From the NCBI GenBank assembly GCA_963779055.1, contig CAVZWN010000004.1, positions 930,001-994,000 on the forward strand: 64,000 bases of DNA, in the 5' to 3' direction. The notes below the pieces were generated by a model that was given only the letters and a program-made list of their open reading frames with translations, had not been told where the DNA came from and ran no database searches. The position numbers and the translations under genes are program-made. The DNA is from Sulfurimicrobium sp963779055. GTDB lineage: Bacteria; Pseudomonadota; Gammaproteobacteria; Burkholderiales; Sulfuricellaceae. Shown here one piece after another: positions 1-11,161 of the stretch. The number at the start of each line of letters is the position of its first letter. The first letter of the stretch is position 1.

Positions 1-1041
<1,041 letters not shown>

Positions 1042-1350
1042 CTATAACCTTAAACAGCTTCCGCTTGTTCAAAATTACAGGAATTCTAAATCTTAAGCAT
1101 GTTTGCTCCCATGCGTCCGACTAAAAACGCATGTTCGCGATACAATCATTTACCCAGTGATTGATTTCTTTCCAATCAACAGCCGTAGCCGTGGACCTTC
1201 CAGATCTCAATCGCTTTACTTCTTCCGTTTTTTTAAAGAACAATTCAGCCAATAACTTCACTTAAGAAGCTATAAGTAAGCAGCACTTACTTATAGTCTC
1301 TCTTTTACTTCGGTCGCCATTTCCTGCCCAGATTTTAAGGCAAGGGTATT
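1042..1350 (-). other. tRNA-Ala to 23S spacer with boxA
   Basis: This 309-base internal transcribed spacer has no gene. On the minus strand positions 1228-1243 read TTGTTCTTTAAAAAAA, a boxA-like antitermination site of the kind that precedes 23S in many rRNA operons. The rest is AT-rich. A short palindrome-like stretch around 1268-1300 (repeated ataagt/acttat) may form part of the 23S processing stem; I cannot confirm it. Confidence 0.6.
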
Positions 1351-1426
1351 TGGTGGAGGCAGACGGGATCGAACCGACGACCCCCTGCTTGCAAAGCAGG
1401 TGCTCTCCCAGCTGAGCTATGCCCCC
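1351..1426 (-). tRNA. alaT: tRNA-Ala (anticodon TGC)
   Basis: A 76-base tRNA on the minus strand starts GGGGGCATAGCTCAG and ends with encoded CCA. The anticodon stem-loop gives TGC, and the T arm reads GGTTCGATCC. It sits between tRNA-Ile and 23S in the rRNA spacer, as in many proteobacterial operons. Confidence 0.97.
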
Positions 1427-1433
1427 ATGTTTC

Positions 1434-1510
<77 letters not shown>

Positions 1511-1516
1511 TTACCC

Positions 1517-1592
1517 GGTGAGGAGTAAGGGGTGAGGGGTGAGGAGTAAACACCAGAGGGTGATTCCTCACGTCTTACTCCTAAGCTCCTCG
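1517..1592. repeat. Heptad-phased inverted repeat in the 16S-tRNA-Ile spacer
   Basis: Positions 1517-1551 are contiguous 7-base units (GGTGAGG, AGTAAGG, GGTGAGG, GGTGAGG, AGTAAAC). Positions 1566-1592 hold the complementary family (CCTCACG, TCTTACT, CCTAAGC). The two arms can fold into a hairpin in the pre-rRNA. The same architecture recurs at 49713-49776 and 52122-52202, and as a single arm at 53546-53573. Confidence 0.75.
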
Positions 1593-1641
1593 CTATTTCT
1601 AACAACCAATAAGTGTGAACGCCTGCCGTATGAGCTTTCTC

Positions 1642-3182
<1,541 letters not shown>

Positions 3183-3351
3183 ATCTCTTAGCATTACTTT
3201 GTATTACTTGTCGCACTCATATTTGCAACAAGAATTCTTTCAAATCCCTGTCACTGAGCGCTATATCATTTGAGTGACTTCAACACCAAATCCGAAGACC
3301 CAGCATCTCTGTCTACCCATCCGACAAGCGCCCACACTTATTGGCTGTATC

Positions 3352-3364
3352 TTGTTAAAGAACG
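3352..3364 (-). promoter_or_regulatory. rRNA leader boxA antitermination site
   Basis: On the minus strand 3364-3352 reads CGTTCTTTAACAA, close to the boxA consensus TGCTCTTTAACAA used by the Nus antitermination complex. It lies between the promoters and 16S, where boxA is expected. Confidence 0.75.
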
Positions 3365-3399
3365 TTTACTTCTCTTCCCCGCCGTAGCGAGAGGTGCGC

Positions 3400-3428
3400 A
3401 TTATACAGAACCTCGCCCACCCTGTCAA
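3400..3428 (-). promoter_or_regulatory. rRNA operon promoter, proximal copy
   Basis: On the minus strand there is a perfect -35 TTGACA (3428-3423), a 17-base spacer and a perfect -10 TATAAT (3405-3400), followed by a GCGC discriminator. The GC-rich discriminator is typical of stringently controlled stable-RNA promoters. Confidence 0.88.
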
Positions 3429-3485
3429 ACCGTTTTTTGAAACTTTCCGACTTGTTTCGCTGCCGTGTTTCGCAACGAAGGGCGC

Positions 3486-3513
3486 ATTATACAGAGTCTG
3501 AATGCCGCGTCAA
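3486..3513 (-). promoter_or_regulatory. rRNA operon promoter, middle copy
   Basis: On the minus strand: -35 TTGACG (3513-3508), a 16-base spacer, -10 TATAAT (3491-3486), then the same GCGC discriminator as the flanking copies. It is about 86 bases upstream of the proximal promoter. Confidence 0.85.
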
Positions 3514-3567
3514 ATCTTATTTTCCTGCCGATTTGCATCGTTGCGCTGAGCTGCAACGAAGGTGCGC

Positions 3568-3595
3568 ATTATACAGAGGCAAAACCGATGGTCAA
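3568..3595 (-). promoter_or_regulatory. rRNA operon promoter, distal copy
   Basis: On the minus strand: -35 TTGACC (3595-3590), a 16-base spacer, -10 TATAAT (3573-3568), and a GCGC discriminator. It is the most upstream of three tandem promoters at about 82-86-base intervals, each preceded or followed by related sequence such as TTCGTTGC. Confidence 0.85.
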
Positions 3596-3669
3596 TGCCT
3601 TTTCGGCACATTCATCACATTAAAATTCATGGACGTTCAAGAACAATCACTTATGACTCAGGAAGCAGG

Positions 3670-4869
3670 TTACACAATACTCACGCGTGCAAATTTACGC
3701 TTGCCAACTTGTAGCACAACCACTTCACCCCTGGGCAAAACCAGGCCTTTATCACTTACCTTTTCGCCGTTGGCCTTGATTCCTCCCTGCTGAATCATGC
3801 GGATTGCTTCCGAAGTGCTGGCTGTCAGTCCGGCCTGCTTGATCGCCTGAACAATCGGAACACCCTCGCCTTCGGCCGACAAATCGATTTCCGGCATGTC
3901 GTCAGGTATCGCCCCTTCCCGGAATCGCGCTTCAAAATCAACAAGCGCATTATCTGCCGCCCCTCTGTCATGGAACCTGGCAATGATCTCCTGGGCGAAT
4001 ATCACCTTTATATCGCGCGGATTTCGCCCTTCGTCCACTTCTTTTTTCCATTGAGCCACAATACTCATCGGCTCAAACGACAGAAGCTCTATATAACGCC
4101 ACATCAAATCGTCCGAGACAGACATCAACTTCCCGAACATATCATTGGGCTTTTCATGAATACCTATATAGTTACCAAGAGACTTCGACATCTTGTTGAC
4201 GCCATCGAGTCCCTCAAGAATTGGCATGGTCAACACCACTTGAGGTGTCTGTCCATAATGCTTCTGCAGTTCCCGCCCGACCAGCAAATTGAATTTCTGG
4301 TCGGTTCCGCCCAACTCAACATCCGCTTTCATGGCAACAGAGTCATAACCCTGGATCAATGGATACAGGAATTCGTGTACCGCAATGGGTTGGCCGGACG
4401 TATAACGTTTATGAAAATCATCCCGCTCCAGCATGCGGGCTACCGTATGCTTTGCTGCCAGGCCGATTAAATCGGCCGCACTCATTTCACCCATCCAGCT
4501 GGAGTTGAACATCACCAGCGTTTTTTCCGGATCGAGTATCTTGAATATCTGCTGTTCATAAGTACGGGCATTTTCAATCACCTCGTCGCGCGTCAGCGGT
4601 TTGCGTGTAATGTTTTTTCCTGTCGGATCGCCAATCATCCCGGTAAAGTCACCGATCAGGAACATCGCCTCGTGGCCCATCTCCTGAAACTGCCGCATCT
4701 TGTTCAGCAGGACCGTGTGCCCAAGATGCAGATCCGGCGCTGTCGGATCAAAACCGGCCTTGACTCGAAGCGGCCTTCCTGTCGACAGTTTTTCAATCAA
4801 TTCCTGCTCAAGCAGGAGCTCTGCGCATCCTCGTTTAATAATCTGGAGCGATTCTTTGATTTGACTCAT
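3670..4869 (-). CDS. tyrS: Tyrosine--tRNA ligase
   Basis: This 399-residue cytoplasmic class I aminoacyl-tRNA synthetase charges tRNA-Tyr. The catalytic HIGH-type motif HLGH is at residues 48-51 and KMSKS near residue 230, inside NKMSKSLGNY. A C-terminal S4 RNA-binding domain follows from about residue 335. The length and the HLGH form fit the long bacterial TyrS group. It lies between the rRNA promoters, which fire away from it in the same direction, and the divergent M23 peptidase gene; only 91 bases separate the two starts. Confidence 0.96.
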   Translation of the reverse strand: MSQIKESLQIIKRGCAELLLEQELIEKLSTGRPLRVKAGFDPTAPDLHLGHTVLLNKMRQFQEMGHEAMFLIGDFTGMIGDPTGKNITRKPLTRDEVIENARTYEQQIFKILDPEKTLVMFNSSWMGEMSAADLIGLAAKHTVARMLERDDFHKRYTSGQPIAVHEFLYPLIQGYDSVAMKADVELGGTDQKFNLLVGRELQKHYGQTPQVVLTMPILEGLDGVNKMSKSLGNYIGIHEKPNDMFGKLMSVSDDLMWRYIELLSFEPMSIVAQWKKEVDEGRNPRDIKVIFAQEIIARFHDRGAADNALVDFEARFREGAIPDDMPEIDLSAEGEGVPIVQAIKQAGLTASTSEAIRMIQQGGIKANGEKVSDKGLVLPRGEVVVLQVGKRKFARVSIV

Positions 4870-4960
4870 TACACTTTACCAATCCGTTGAAAGTTTAACT
4901 TTTCGTGCCCCATGATTTTTGTTAAGCTTCGGGCTGACTTACAAAGACCACACAGGCAAC

Positions 4961-6280
4961 ATGTTGAATAATAAAGACCGCATTCTATCGCAAAAGCTTT
5001 TTCAGTCCGAACGAAAAATCCGCCTCCGCTGGCTTGTAGCCATATCGGCACTGCCATTGTTCGGTGTTGTTGCAGCCTTTGGTATTGCTCCCGACACCGA
5101 AGTGCCGCACGAACCAACCCGCACAGTAATCGAATCTCTTGCCTTGCCTTCGATGCAATTTGCAGTCGGCGAAAAGGAGTCGTTCTGGAGAGAAGAGCGC
5201 ATTCAGCGTGGAGACACAGCCAGCGCCCTGCTGAGCCGCCTGGATGTAAGCAGTGAGGACGTCCAGTCTTTCCTGAGAGACGCGCAACACGCCCCAGCCC
5301 TTCGCCTGCTCAAGCCTGGTAAAACAATTCAGGCACTGACGACGCTGGATGGCGAATTGCTTTCCTTACGCTACCATTATGGCGGCGAAAACATGCTGCT
5401 GGTTGAAAAACAAGGAGAAAACTTCAAGGCAAGCGAGCAAGAGCTGCCATTGGATCGTCAGGTAGAAATGAAATCAGGCTCGATCACCAGCTCCCTGTTT
5501 GCAGCCACTGACAATGCGAACATGCCGGATGCTGTTGCAATTCAAATGGCAGATATTTTTTCAACCGACATTGACTTTCATCGCGACCTGCAGCGTGGCG
5601 ACAAATTTACCGTAGTTTATGAAAACTTTTACAACAAGGGTGAATTAGTCAAGTCCGGTCGTATTCTGGCCGCCGAATTCGTCAATAACGGCAAATCCTA
5701 CCGCACTGTTTATTTTCAGGGTCAGGATGGCCGTGGCGGGTACTATACCCCGGAAGGGAAAAACCTGCGCAAAGCGTTCCTGCGTTCGCCGCTGGAGTTT
5801 TCCCGAATCTCTTCCGGCTTTTCCAAGGCACGCTATCATCCCGTACTGAAGGAATGGCGCGCGCACAAGGGTGTTGACTATGCTGCGCCAACCGGCACCC
5901 GCGTCAAATCCACGGCAGATGGACTGGTGGCTTTCGCTGGCAGGCAGAATGGCTATGGCAACCTCGTCGTCATCAAGCATCAGGGCAACAATGAAACCGT
6001 TTATGGCCATCTGTCCGGCTTTGCCAAGGGATTACGCAAGGGTCAGCGCGTGAATCAAGGTGATGTGATTGGCTACGTTGGCATGACCGGTCTAGCAACA
6101 GGTCCTCATCTGCACTATGAATTCAAGGTGGCGGGGGTGCAGCGCAATCCCCTTTCCATTGAAGTTCCCGTTGCTTTCCCCATTGCCGCGAATCAGAAAC
6201 CCGAGTTTGATCGCCATACACAACCTCTGATGGCACGGCTTGAGTTACTACGGGGCACCAATCTGGCCGCACTCGACTAA
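4961..6280 (+). CDS. M23 family metallopeptidase (MepM-like murein endopeptidase)
   Basis: This probable cell-envelope peptidoglycan endopeptidase has one membrane anchor near residues 25-45. A central region resembles the Csd3/OapA-type N-terminal domains, and a C-terminal LytM/M23 zinc domain contains HKGVDYAAP, the TVYGH segment and the HLHYEF metal-binding motif. I chose ATG 4961 (439 residues). An in-frame TTG at 4919 would add 14 residues that look unlike a signal sequence. It is followed after 14 bases by anmK, which recycles muropeptide sugars, so the pair is functionally coherent. Confidence 0.87.
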   Translation: MLNNKDRILSQKLFQSERKIRLRWLVAISALPLFGVVAAFGIAPDTEVPHEPTRTVIESLALPSMQFAVGEKESFWREERIQRGDTASALLSRLDVSSEDVQSFLRDAQHAPALRLLKPGKTIQALTTLDGELLSLRYHYGGENMLLVEKQGENFKASEQELPLDRQVEMKSGSITSSLFAATDNANMPDAVAIQMADIFSTDIDFHRDLQRGDKFTVVYENFYNKGELVKSGRILAAEFVNNGKSYRTVYFQGQDGRGGYYTPEGKNLRKAFLRSPLEFSRISSGFSKARYHPVLKEWRAHKGVDYAAPTGTRVKSTADGLVAFAGRQNGYGNLVVIKHQGNNETVYGHLSGFAKGLRKGQRVNQGDVIGYVGMTGLATGPHLHYEFKVAGVQRNPLSIEVPVAFPIAANQKPEFDRHTQPLMARLELLRGTNLAALD

Positions 6281-6294
6281 ATCTCCTGAACTAC

Positions 6295-7393
6295 GTGGGC
6301 GCTAGCGGACTTTATATTGGCTTGATGTCCGGCACCAGCCTGGATGGTGTAGATGCCGCTCTGATTCAGTTCGACAGCAACGGCTTTCACTTTGTGGAAG
6401 CCGTTTTTCATTCTTTCGAGCCAGCGCTGAGGGACGAACTCCTGGCGCTCAATCAGACAAGGGAAAACGAACTACTGCGTGCAGCTCAGGCGGGGAACAT
6501 TCTGGCACACCGCTATGCAAGCAGCAATTACAGCTCTTCTGGCAAAAGCAAAAATTTCTTCCAGCGCCATAGCGGCCATCGGCTGCCACGGCCAGACCAT
6601 ACGTCACCGCCCGGAACTGGGCGTAAGCATTCAAATCGGAAATGCCCCCCTGCTGGCCGAACTCACCGGAATCACCGTCATCGCCGATTTCCGCAGCCGG
6701 GATATCGCAGCCGGCGGCCAGGGCGCTCCGCTTGTACCCGCTTTCCACGCCGCAACATTTCGCAGCTCCGATATCAACCGGGTAATTGTCAACATTGGCG
6801 GCATTAGCAACCTGACCTGGCTCCCGGCAACGGGGGGTATCACCGGATTTGACTGCGGCCCTGGCAACCTGCTACTTGATGCCTGGGCCCAGATACATCT
6901 TGGCACCCCTTTCGACAGGGATGGTGCGTGGTCTGCTACTGGAAAAATTCTCCCCGGGCTATTACTGGCCATGCTCGCCCACCCGTTTTTTTCCGCACCT
7001 CCGCCCAAAAGCACCGGGAGAGACATGTTTCATCTCGAGTGGCTTAAATCTATTATTCCCGCTCAATTCACTCCCGAAGACATCCAGGCAACATTGCTGG
7101 CCTTGAGTGCAAACACAATAGCGGACGCCATCCACCAATATTGTCCTGAAGCTGACGAGATTTATCTTTGTGGCGGTGGCGCACATAACACTGCGCTCAG
7201 AAACCGTCTCTCAGCGTTACTGCCGAAGATAACCATTTCTCTAACTGACAGCTTGGGCATTGATGCTGACTGGGTAGAAGCAGCGGCCTTTGCCTGGCTG
7301 GCATATCAGGCACAGCATGGGCTACCCGGCAATCTGCCGGCAGTCACAGGCGCAAAAGGCGCGCGAATCCTGGGAGCAATCTACCCCGCATAG
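6295..7393 (+). CDS. anmK: Anhydro-N-acetylmuramic acid kinase, interrupted by a +1 frameshift
   Basis: The enzyme phosphorylates and opens 1,6-anhydro-MurNAc during cell-wall recycling. The N-terminal part (LMSGTSLDGVD) reads in one frame from GTG 6295. The rest (AIGCHGQTIRHRP, NIGGISNLTWLP, FDCGPGNLLLD, CGGGAHN) reads in the next frame. One extra A at 6519-6520 explains this; without it the product is 365 residues, the normal family length, and the helix around the junction aligns with E. coli AnmK. Either a sequencing error or a genuine null allele would look like this. Confidence 0.9.
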
Positions 7394-7427
7394 AAACAAA
7401 AAAGGGGCAGCCGCCCCTTTTTTGTTT
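7394..7427. terminator. Bidirectional intrinsic terminator between anmK and erpA
   Basis: A perfect inverted repeat has arms AAACAAAAAAGGGGC and GCCCCTTTTTTGTTT around a four-base loop. It supplies a T tract on both strands, so it can end transcription of both convergent genes. Confidence 0.9.
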
Positions 7428-7442
7428 CGCTGTCATCGTAAC

Positions 7443-7793
7443 TCAGGCAGAGAATGAGGAACCGCAACCGCAAGTCGTAGCTGCATTGGGGTTCTTGATT
7501 ACGAACTGGGCACCATTCAAGCCTTCGCTGTAGTCAATTTCGGCTCCAGCCAGATACTGGAAACTCATCGGGTCAATCAACAGCGTTACGCCATTTTTTT
7601 CAACCACGGTATCATCTTCATTGACCACTTCATCGAAGGTAAAGCCATACTGGAATCCGGAACATCCGCCACCGGAGACAAATACACGCAGCTTCAGATC
7701 AGCACTACCCTCTTCTTCGATCAGGCTCTTGACCTTGGCCGCGGCATTATCGGTAAAATTCAATGGGCTCGGCATTTCAGTTACTGCATTCAT
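7443..7793 (-). CDS. erpA: Iron-sulfur cluster insertion protein ErpA
   Basis: This 116-residue A-type carrier inserts [4Fe-4S] clusters into apoproteins. It has the family cysteine triad: one in GGGCSGFQYGF and two in TTCGCGSSF at the C-terminus. The length and the NFTDNAA start are typical of ErpA rather than IscA. It is last in a minus-strand run after the bactofilin gene. Targets could include isoprenoid-pathway enzymes and the many Fe-S proteins encoded in this window, which is inference. Confidence 0.93.
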   Translation of the reverse strand: MNAVTEMPSPLNFTDNAAAKVKSLIEEEGSADLKLRVFVSGGGCSGFQYGFTFDEVVNEDDTVVEKNGVTLLIDPMSFQYLAGAEIDYSEGLNGAQFVIKNPNAATTCGCGSSFSA

Positions 7794-7845
7794 AGCGTGC
7801 TCCTGGAAATTAATTCAAAACCGTATTTTGCTAAACTATAGCATT

Positions 7846-8256
7846 TCAGTCAACTACTATCGAACCCTCAATGGTTGCGGGTGATGGCAGTGCCAGCTTT
7901 TCCTGATGTACCAACTTGCCCTCGACAACTGCGCCTACATGCATCTCCAGGGTTTTATAGTAAACGTCTCCTGTGACTCTGGATTTCGCCTGAAGTTCTA
8001 CATACTCAGAAACATACACCGGACCTGCGACTGTGCCATTTACTATCAGGTGAGATACCTCGATTGCGCCCTCTACCCGCGCCTGCTCAGAGAGAACCAG
8101 CGTACTCGCTTGGCCGACCTCGGCCCGTACGTTGCCGATCACTTCACCATCAATACGCAGCCCACCTGCAAATGAAACATTCCCCTCGATCCGTGTGCCA
8201 TGACCAATCAAGCTGTCAATCCGGTTCTGTGGTTTCATACTCTTTTTGCCGAACAT
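7846..8256 (-). CDS. Bactofilin (polymer-forming cytoskeletal protein)
   Basis: This 136-residue protein is almost entirely a bactofilin beta-helix: repeating short strands with regularly spaced glycine and valine (GTRIEGNVSF, GLRIDGEVIGNV, ARVEGAIEV, GAVVEGKLV). Bactofilins polymerise without nucleotide and often mark cell-shape or envelope sites. The short basic N-terminus (MFGKKS) could bind membrane. The gene lies just after a single-pass coiled-coil protein and before erpA, on the same strand, which suggests a transcription unit starting at or before argC. Confidence 0.9.
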   Translation of the reverse strand: MFGKKSMKPQNRIDSLIGHGTRIEGNVSFAGGLRIDGEVIGNVRAEVGQASTLVLSEQARVEGAIEVSHLIVNGTVAGPVYVSEYVELQAKSRVTGDVYYKTLEMHVGAVVEGKLVHQEKLALPSPATIEGSIVVD

Positions 8257-8273
8257 ACACTCCCCTTGTCATT

Positions 8274-9011
8274 TCATGACAGATTCACCGTCTTGCTTAA
8301 CCTTGGCTGAGTCGATCCATCGCTGAAAATGCGTGCCTCGACGCTCTTGGCCACCAAGCCTGGGGCAAGCTCAAAAGCCCCCTCTATGCTTTGGTAGGAT
8401 TTCAGACTGACGTTGAATTTTTCATCAGTGACCTTGCCACCCGGAAATACCTGCACACGCTTCCCGCCACCACCCTGAGTCATCACGACAAGTTGCAGAC
8501 GGCCACGAAAAACACGCTCTTTTTGTCCCGCCTGAACCAACTGCAACTGAAAATGGTAAGAGCCCGGGGCCTCATTTTTCACGGTGAAACGCTGGATATT
8601 CAGCGCACCAGAACGATCCGAAGAATTCATTCCGCGGATGAAAGCAAGCTCCTCCATAAGCGTCGCATTCTCTGCCTGCAGGATTTTCAGCTCATGCTCG
8701 AGGTTTTTCTGTGCTTCTGCATCGATCCGGGTATGGCGGTCAATCTTGACCTGGGCAGACAGAAGTTGCGCATTCTCGGCTTCAAGTTGTTTGACCCTGG
8801 CACTCAACTGCTCCAGACCCTTTCCGGAAGCTCCGCGCTCGGCGCTGGCCAGCGACCCACCTATATCATAAATCCACCATGCAAGAGCGATGCCCACTCC
8901 CAGAGCAACGCTCATAAACAAACCGCGCCAGTACCACGCAACATGGCTTTGCACCGCCATCCGGCGCGAAGCCATATTGTATTTGCGCCTCCCGGCGCGT
9001 AACAGACTCAT
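8274..9011 (-). CDS. Membrane-anchored coiled-coil protein (DUF6776-like)
   Basis: I recognise the architecture rather than a function. It has a basic N-terminus and one transmembrane helix near residues 28-48. A coiled coil at about 60-125 is rich in leucine, glutamate and alanine heptads (EQLSARVKQLEAENAQL). The C-terminal domain, about 135-245, is beta-rich. It overlaps the argC stop by four bases and precedes bactofilin by 17 bases, so it could be a membrane partner of the bactofilin. The assignment to DUF6776 is from memory. Confidence 0.65.
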   Translation of the reverse strand: MSLLRAGRRKYNMASRRMAVQSHVAWYWRGLFMSVALGVGIALAWWIYDIGGSLASAERGASGKGLEQLSARVKQLEAENAQLLSAQVKIDRHTRIDAEAQKNLEHELKILQAENATLMEELAFIRGMNSSDRSGALNIQRFTVKNEAPGSYHFQLQLVQAGQKERVFRGRLQLVVMTQGGGGKRVQVFPGGKVTDEKFNVSLKSYQSIEGAFELAPGLVAKSVEARIFSDGSTQPRLSKTVNLS

Positions 9012-10036
9012 GGCAAGATGGGGATCTGCTGCAACCCGGTCGACTCCGGCAAGCCGAATAGAATGTTCATGTTTTGTACCGCCTGCCCGGCCGCCCCCTT
9101 GACCAGATTATCGATCACCGAAAGAATCACGACCGTGTCGCCGCCCTGTGGACGGTGAACCGCAATACGGCAAAAGTTTGCCGATCTCACCGACCGCGTT
9201 TCCGGATGGCTGCCTGTCGGTAGCACATCAACGAAATACTCATCGGCATAGCGCTTCTCATATAGTGCCTGAATGTCGACATCTTTGTTTATCCGGGCAT
9301 AGAGGGTGGCATGGATACCCCGGATCAGCGGGGTCAGATGCGGCACAAAAGTCAGCCCGACAGGCGAACCCGCGCGGAGCGACAAGCCCTGCACGATTTC
9401 CGGCAAGTGGCGGTGGCCCGCGACGCCATACGCCTTAAAATTATCCGATGATTCACTGAACAGGGCATGGACTTCTGCCTTGCGGCCAGCTCCGGAAACA
9501 CCCGATTTGCAGTCCGCCACCAGCCCGTTGAGATCAATTACACCCGCCTCGATCAATGGCAGGAAGCCAAGTTGAACTGCCGTTGGGTAACAACCCGGGT
9601 TGGCAATCACGCGCGCGCCTGGGATTTCCGCACGGTTTATTTCCGGCAGGGCATAGACTGCTTCCTTGACCAGATCCGGGCAAGCATGCTGCATGCCGTA
9701 CCATTTTTCCCACACAGAGACATCCTTGATGCGAAAATCCGCAGCCAGATCGATCACGCGCACGCCCGCATCCACCAACTCCCGGGCCTGCTGCATGGCA
9801 ACCCCATTGGGCGTAGCGAAGAACACCACGTCGCACTTTGTGAGTGGAGCCTGTGCGGGGTCTTCGAACTTGAGGCTTACCCTGCCGCGCAGATTGGGGA
9901 ACATGTCGCTCACCGCCATGCCGGCTTCCTTGCGCGAGGTAATGGTTTCCAGCTGCGCATCTGGATGCTGTGCCAGCAAACGAAGTAATTCCACGCCGGT
10001 ATATCCGGTGCCTCCTACAATGCCCACCTTGATCAT
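9008..10036 (-). CDS. argC: N-acetyl-gamma-glutamyl-phosphate reductase
   Basis: This 342-residue cytoplasmic enzyme makes N-acetyl-glutamate semialdehyde in arginine synthesis. An N-terminal NADP-binding motif GGTGYTGVELLRLL is followed by the active-site cysteine in ANPGCYPTA. A conserved GHRHLPEI histidine segment is also present. It starts at ATG 10036 and overlaps the following coiled-coil gene by four bases (ATGA). Confidence 0.96.
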   Translation of the reverse strand: MIKVGIVGGTGYTGVELLRLLAQHPDAQLETITSRKEAGMAVSDMFPNLRGRVSLKFEDPAQAPLTKCDVVFFATPNGVAMQQARELVDAGVRVIDLAADFRIKDVSVWEKWYGMQHACPDLVKEAVYALPEINRAEIPGARVIANPGCYPTAVQLGFLPLIEAGVIDLNGLVADCKSGVSGAGRKAEVHALFSESSDNFKAYGVAGHRHLPEIVQGLSLRAGSPVGLTFVPHLTPLIRGIHATLYARINKDVDIQALYEKRYADEYFVDVLPTGSHPETRSVRSANFCRIAVHRPQGGDTVVILSVIDNLVKGAAGQAVQNMNILFGLPESTGLQQIPILP

Positions 10037-10106
10037 TGCTGATACCCTTTACGGAAAGAGGTTAATCATAAAAGGCTGCTCTCTGTTAGGCAACCCGACA
10101 GGCAAT

Positions 10107-10133
10107 AAAAAAGCCGCCCGAAGGCGGCTTTTT
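10107..10133. terminator. Intrinsic terminator after rpsI
   Basis: The arms AAGCCGCC and GGCGGCTT enclose the stable CGAA tetraloop, with A and T tracts on either side. It lies 15 bases past the rpsI stop in the minus direction, before argC. Confidence 0.9.
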
Positions 10134-10147
10134 CCACGCAAGCGTGA

Positions 10148-10540
10148 TTAACGCTTGGAGAATTGCTTGCGGCGACGCGCCTTGCGCAGACCGACTTTTT
10201 TACGTTCAACTTCACGCGCATCGCGAGTCACCAGGCCGGCTTTGGAGAGCGCGCTCTTCAGATTCGCATCGTAGTCGATCAGGGCACGGGTAATCCCATG
10301 ACGCACAGCGCCTGCCTGACCTGACTCACCGCCACCAGCCACGTTGACCAGAATGTCAAAAGTGGACAGGTTGTTGGTCAGCTCCAGTGGCTGGCGCACG
10401 ACCATACGGCCCGTTTCACGGGAGAAAAATACGTCTACAGGCTTACCGTTGACGACAATGTTGCCCGAACCAGACTTCAAGAACACGCGTGCAACCGAGC
10501 TCTTGCGACGGCCGGTACCATAGTTGTAATTACCGATCAT
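10148..10540 (-). CDS. rpsI: 30S ribosomal protein S9
   Basis: This 130-residue uS9 protein has YNYGTGRRKSSVARV at the start and the basic tail LRKARRRKQFSKR that reaches the P-site tRNA. It follows rplM by nine bases in the conserved rplM-rpsI operon. Confidence 0.98.
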   Translation of the reverse strand: MIGNYNYGTGRRKSSVARVFLKSGSGNIVVNGKPVDVFFSRETGRMVVRQPLELTNNLSTFDILVNVAGGGESGQAGAVRHGITRALIDYDANLKSALSKAGLVTRDAREVERKKVGLRKARRRKQFSKR

Positions 10541-10549
10541 GGCGATTCC

Positions 10550-10978
10550 TTAGATTTCCAATGCCTTGGGTTGTTGCGCAACATGCTGATGCTCTGGGCC
10601 GCTATAGCACTTGAGCTTCTTGAGCATGGCGTAACCCAGAGGGCCTTTGGGCAACATGCCTTTGACGGCTTTCTCCAGCACGCGGCCGGGGAAACGCTGT
10701 TGCATTTTAGTAAAGTTGGTGGTGTAAAGACCGCCCGGGTAACCTGTGTGACGATGATACAGTTTGTCGTCAGACTTGTTGCCGGTCACGCGCAGTTTTT
10801 CAACGTTCACGACCACGATATAATCGCCCGTGTCCACGTGTGGCGTGTATTCAGCCTTGTGCTTGCCGCGCAAACGCGATGCAATTTCGCTAGCCAGACG
10901 CCCCAAAACTTTATCCGTGGCGTCAACCAGGTACCAGTCACGCTTGACTTCGTGCGGTTTTGCAGAAAAAGTTTTCAT
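10550..10978 (-). CDS. rplM: 50S ribosomal protein L13
   Basis: This 142-residue uL13 protein contains WYLVDATDKVLGRLAS and the family segments YHRHTGYPGGL and MLPKGPLGYAML. It is the first gene of the rplM-rpsI operon, driven by the promoter at 11015-11044. Confidence 0.98.
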   Translation of the reverse strand: MKTFSAKPHEVKRDWYLVDATDKVLGRLASEIASRLRGKHKAEYTPHVDTGDYIVVVNVEKLRVTGNKSDDKLYHRHTGYPGGLYTTNFTKMQQRFPGRVLEKAVKGMLPKGPLGYAMLKKLKCYSGPEHQHVAQQPKALEI

Positions 10979-11014
10979 GCAGAAATCCAGTTGTTCGAAT
11001 AGAGAAAGGGGCGC

Positions 11015-11044
11015 ATTTTAAGTCAGATATTACATACCTGTCAA
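11015..11044 (-). promoter_or_regulatory. Promoter of rplM-rpsI
   Basis: On the minus strand: -35 TTGACA (11044-11039), an 18-base spacer, -10 TAAAAT (11020-11015), and a GCGC discriminator like those of the rRNA promoters. It lies 37 bases before the rplM start. Confidence 0.75.
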
Positions 11045-11161
11045 ACAATAATCCTGAATCTGGCATTCGATACCGCTGAAACCCGGTCCGTCTGATCTGA
11101 TAACATGCTGTTTATTCAAACCAGAATCACCCGAAAACCAGCGGACAGGAAAGGACGCAGA

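Larger units (their letters stand above)
3183..3669. other. rRNA leader and promoter region, no protein gene
   Basis: The 487 bases between 16S and tyrS hold the transcribed leader with boxA and the three tandem rRNA promoters. I see no credible protein gene. The open frame on the plus strand at 3437-3793 overlaps the promoters and the tyrS end and is a shadow. Confidence 0.8.
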
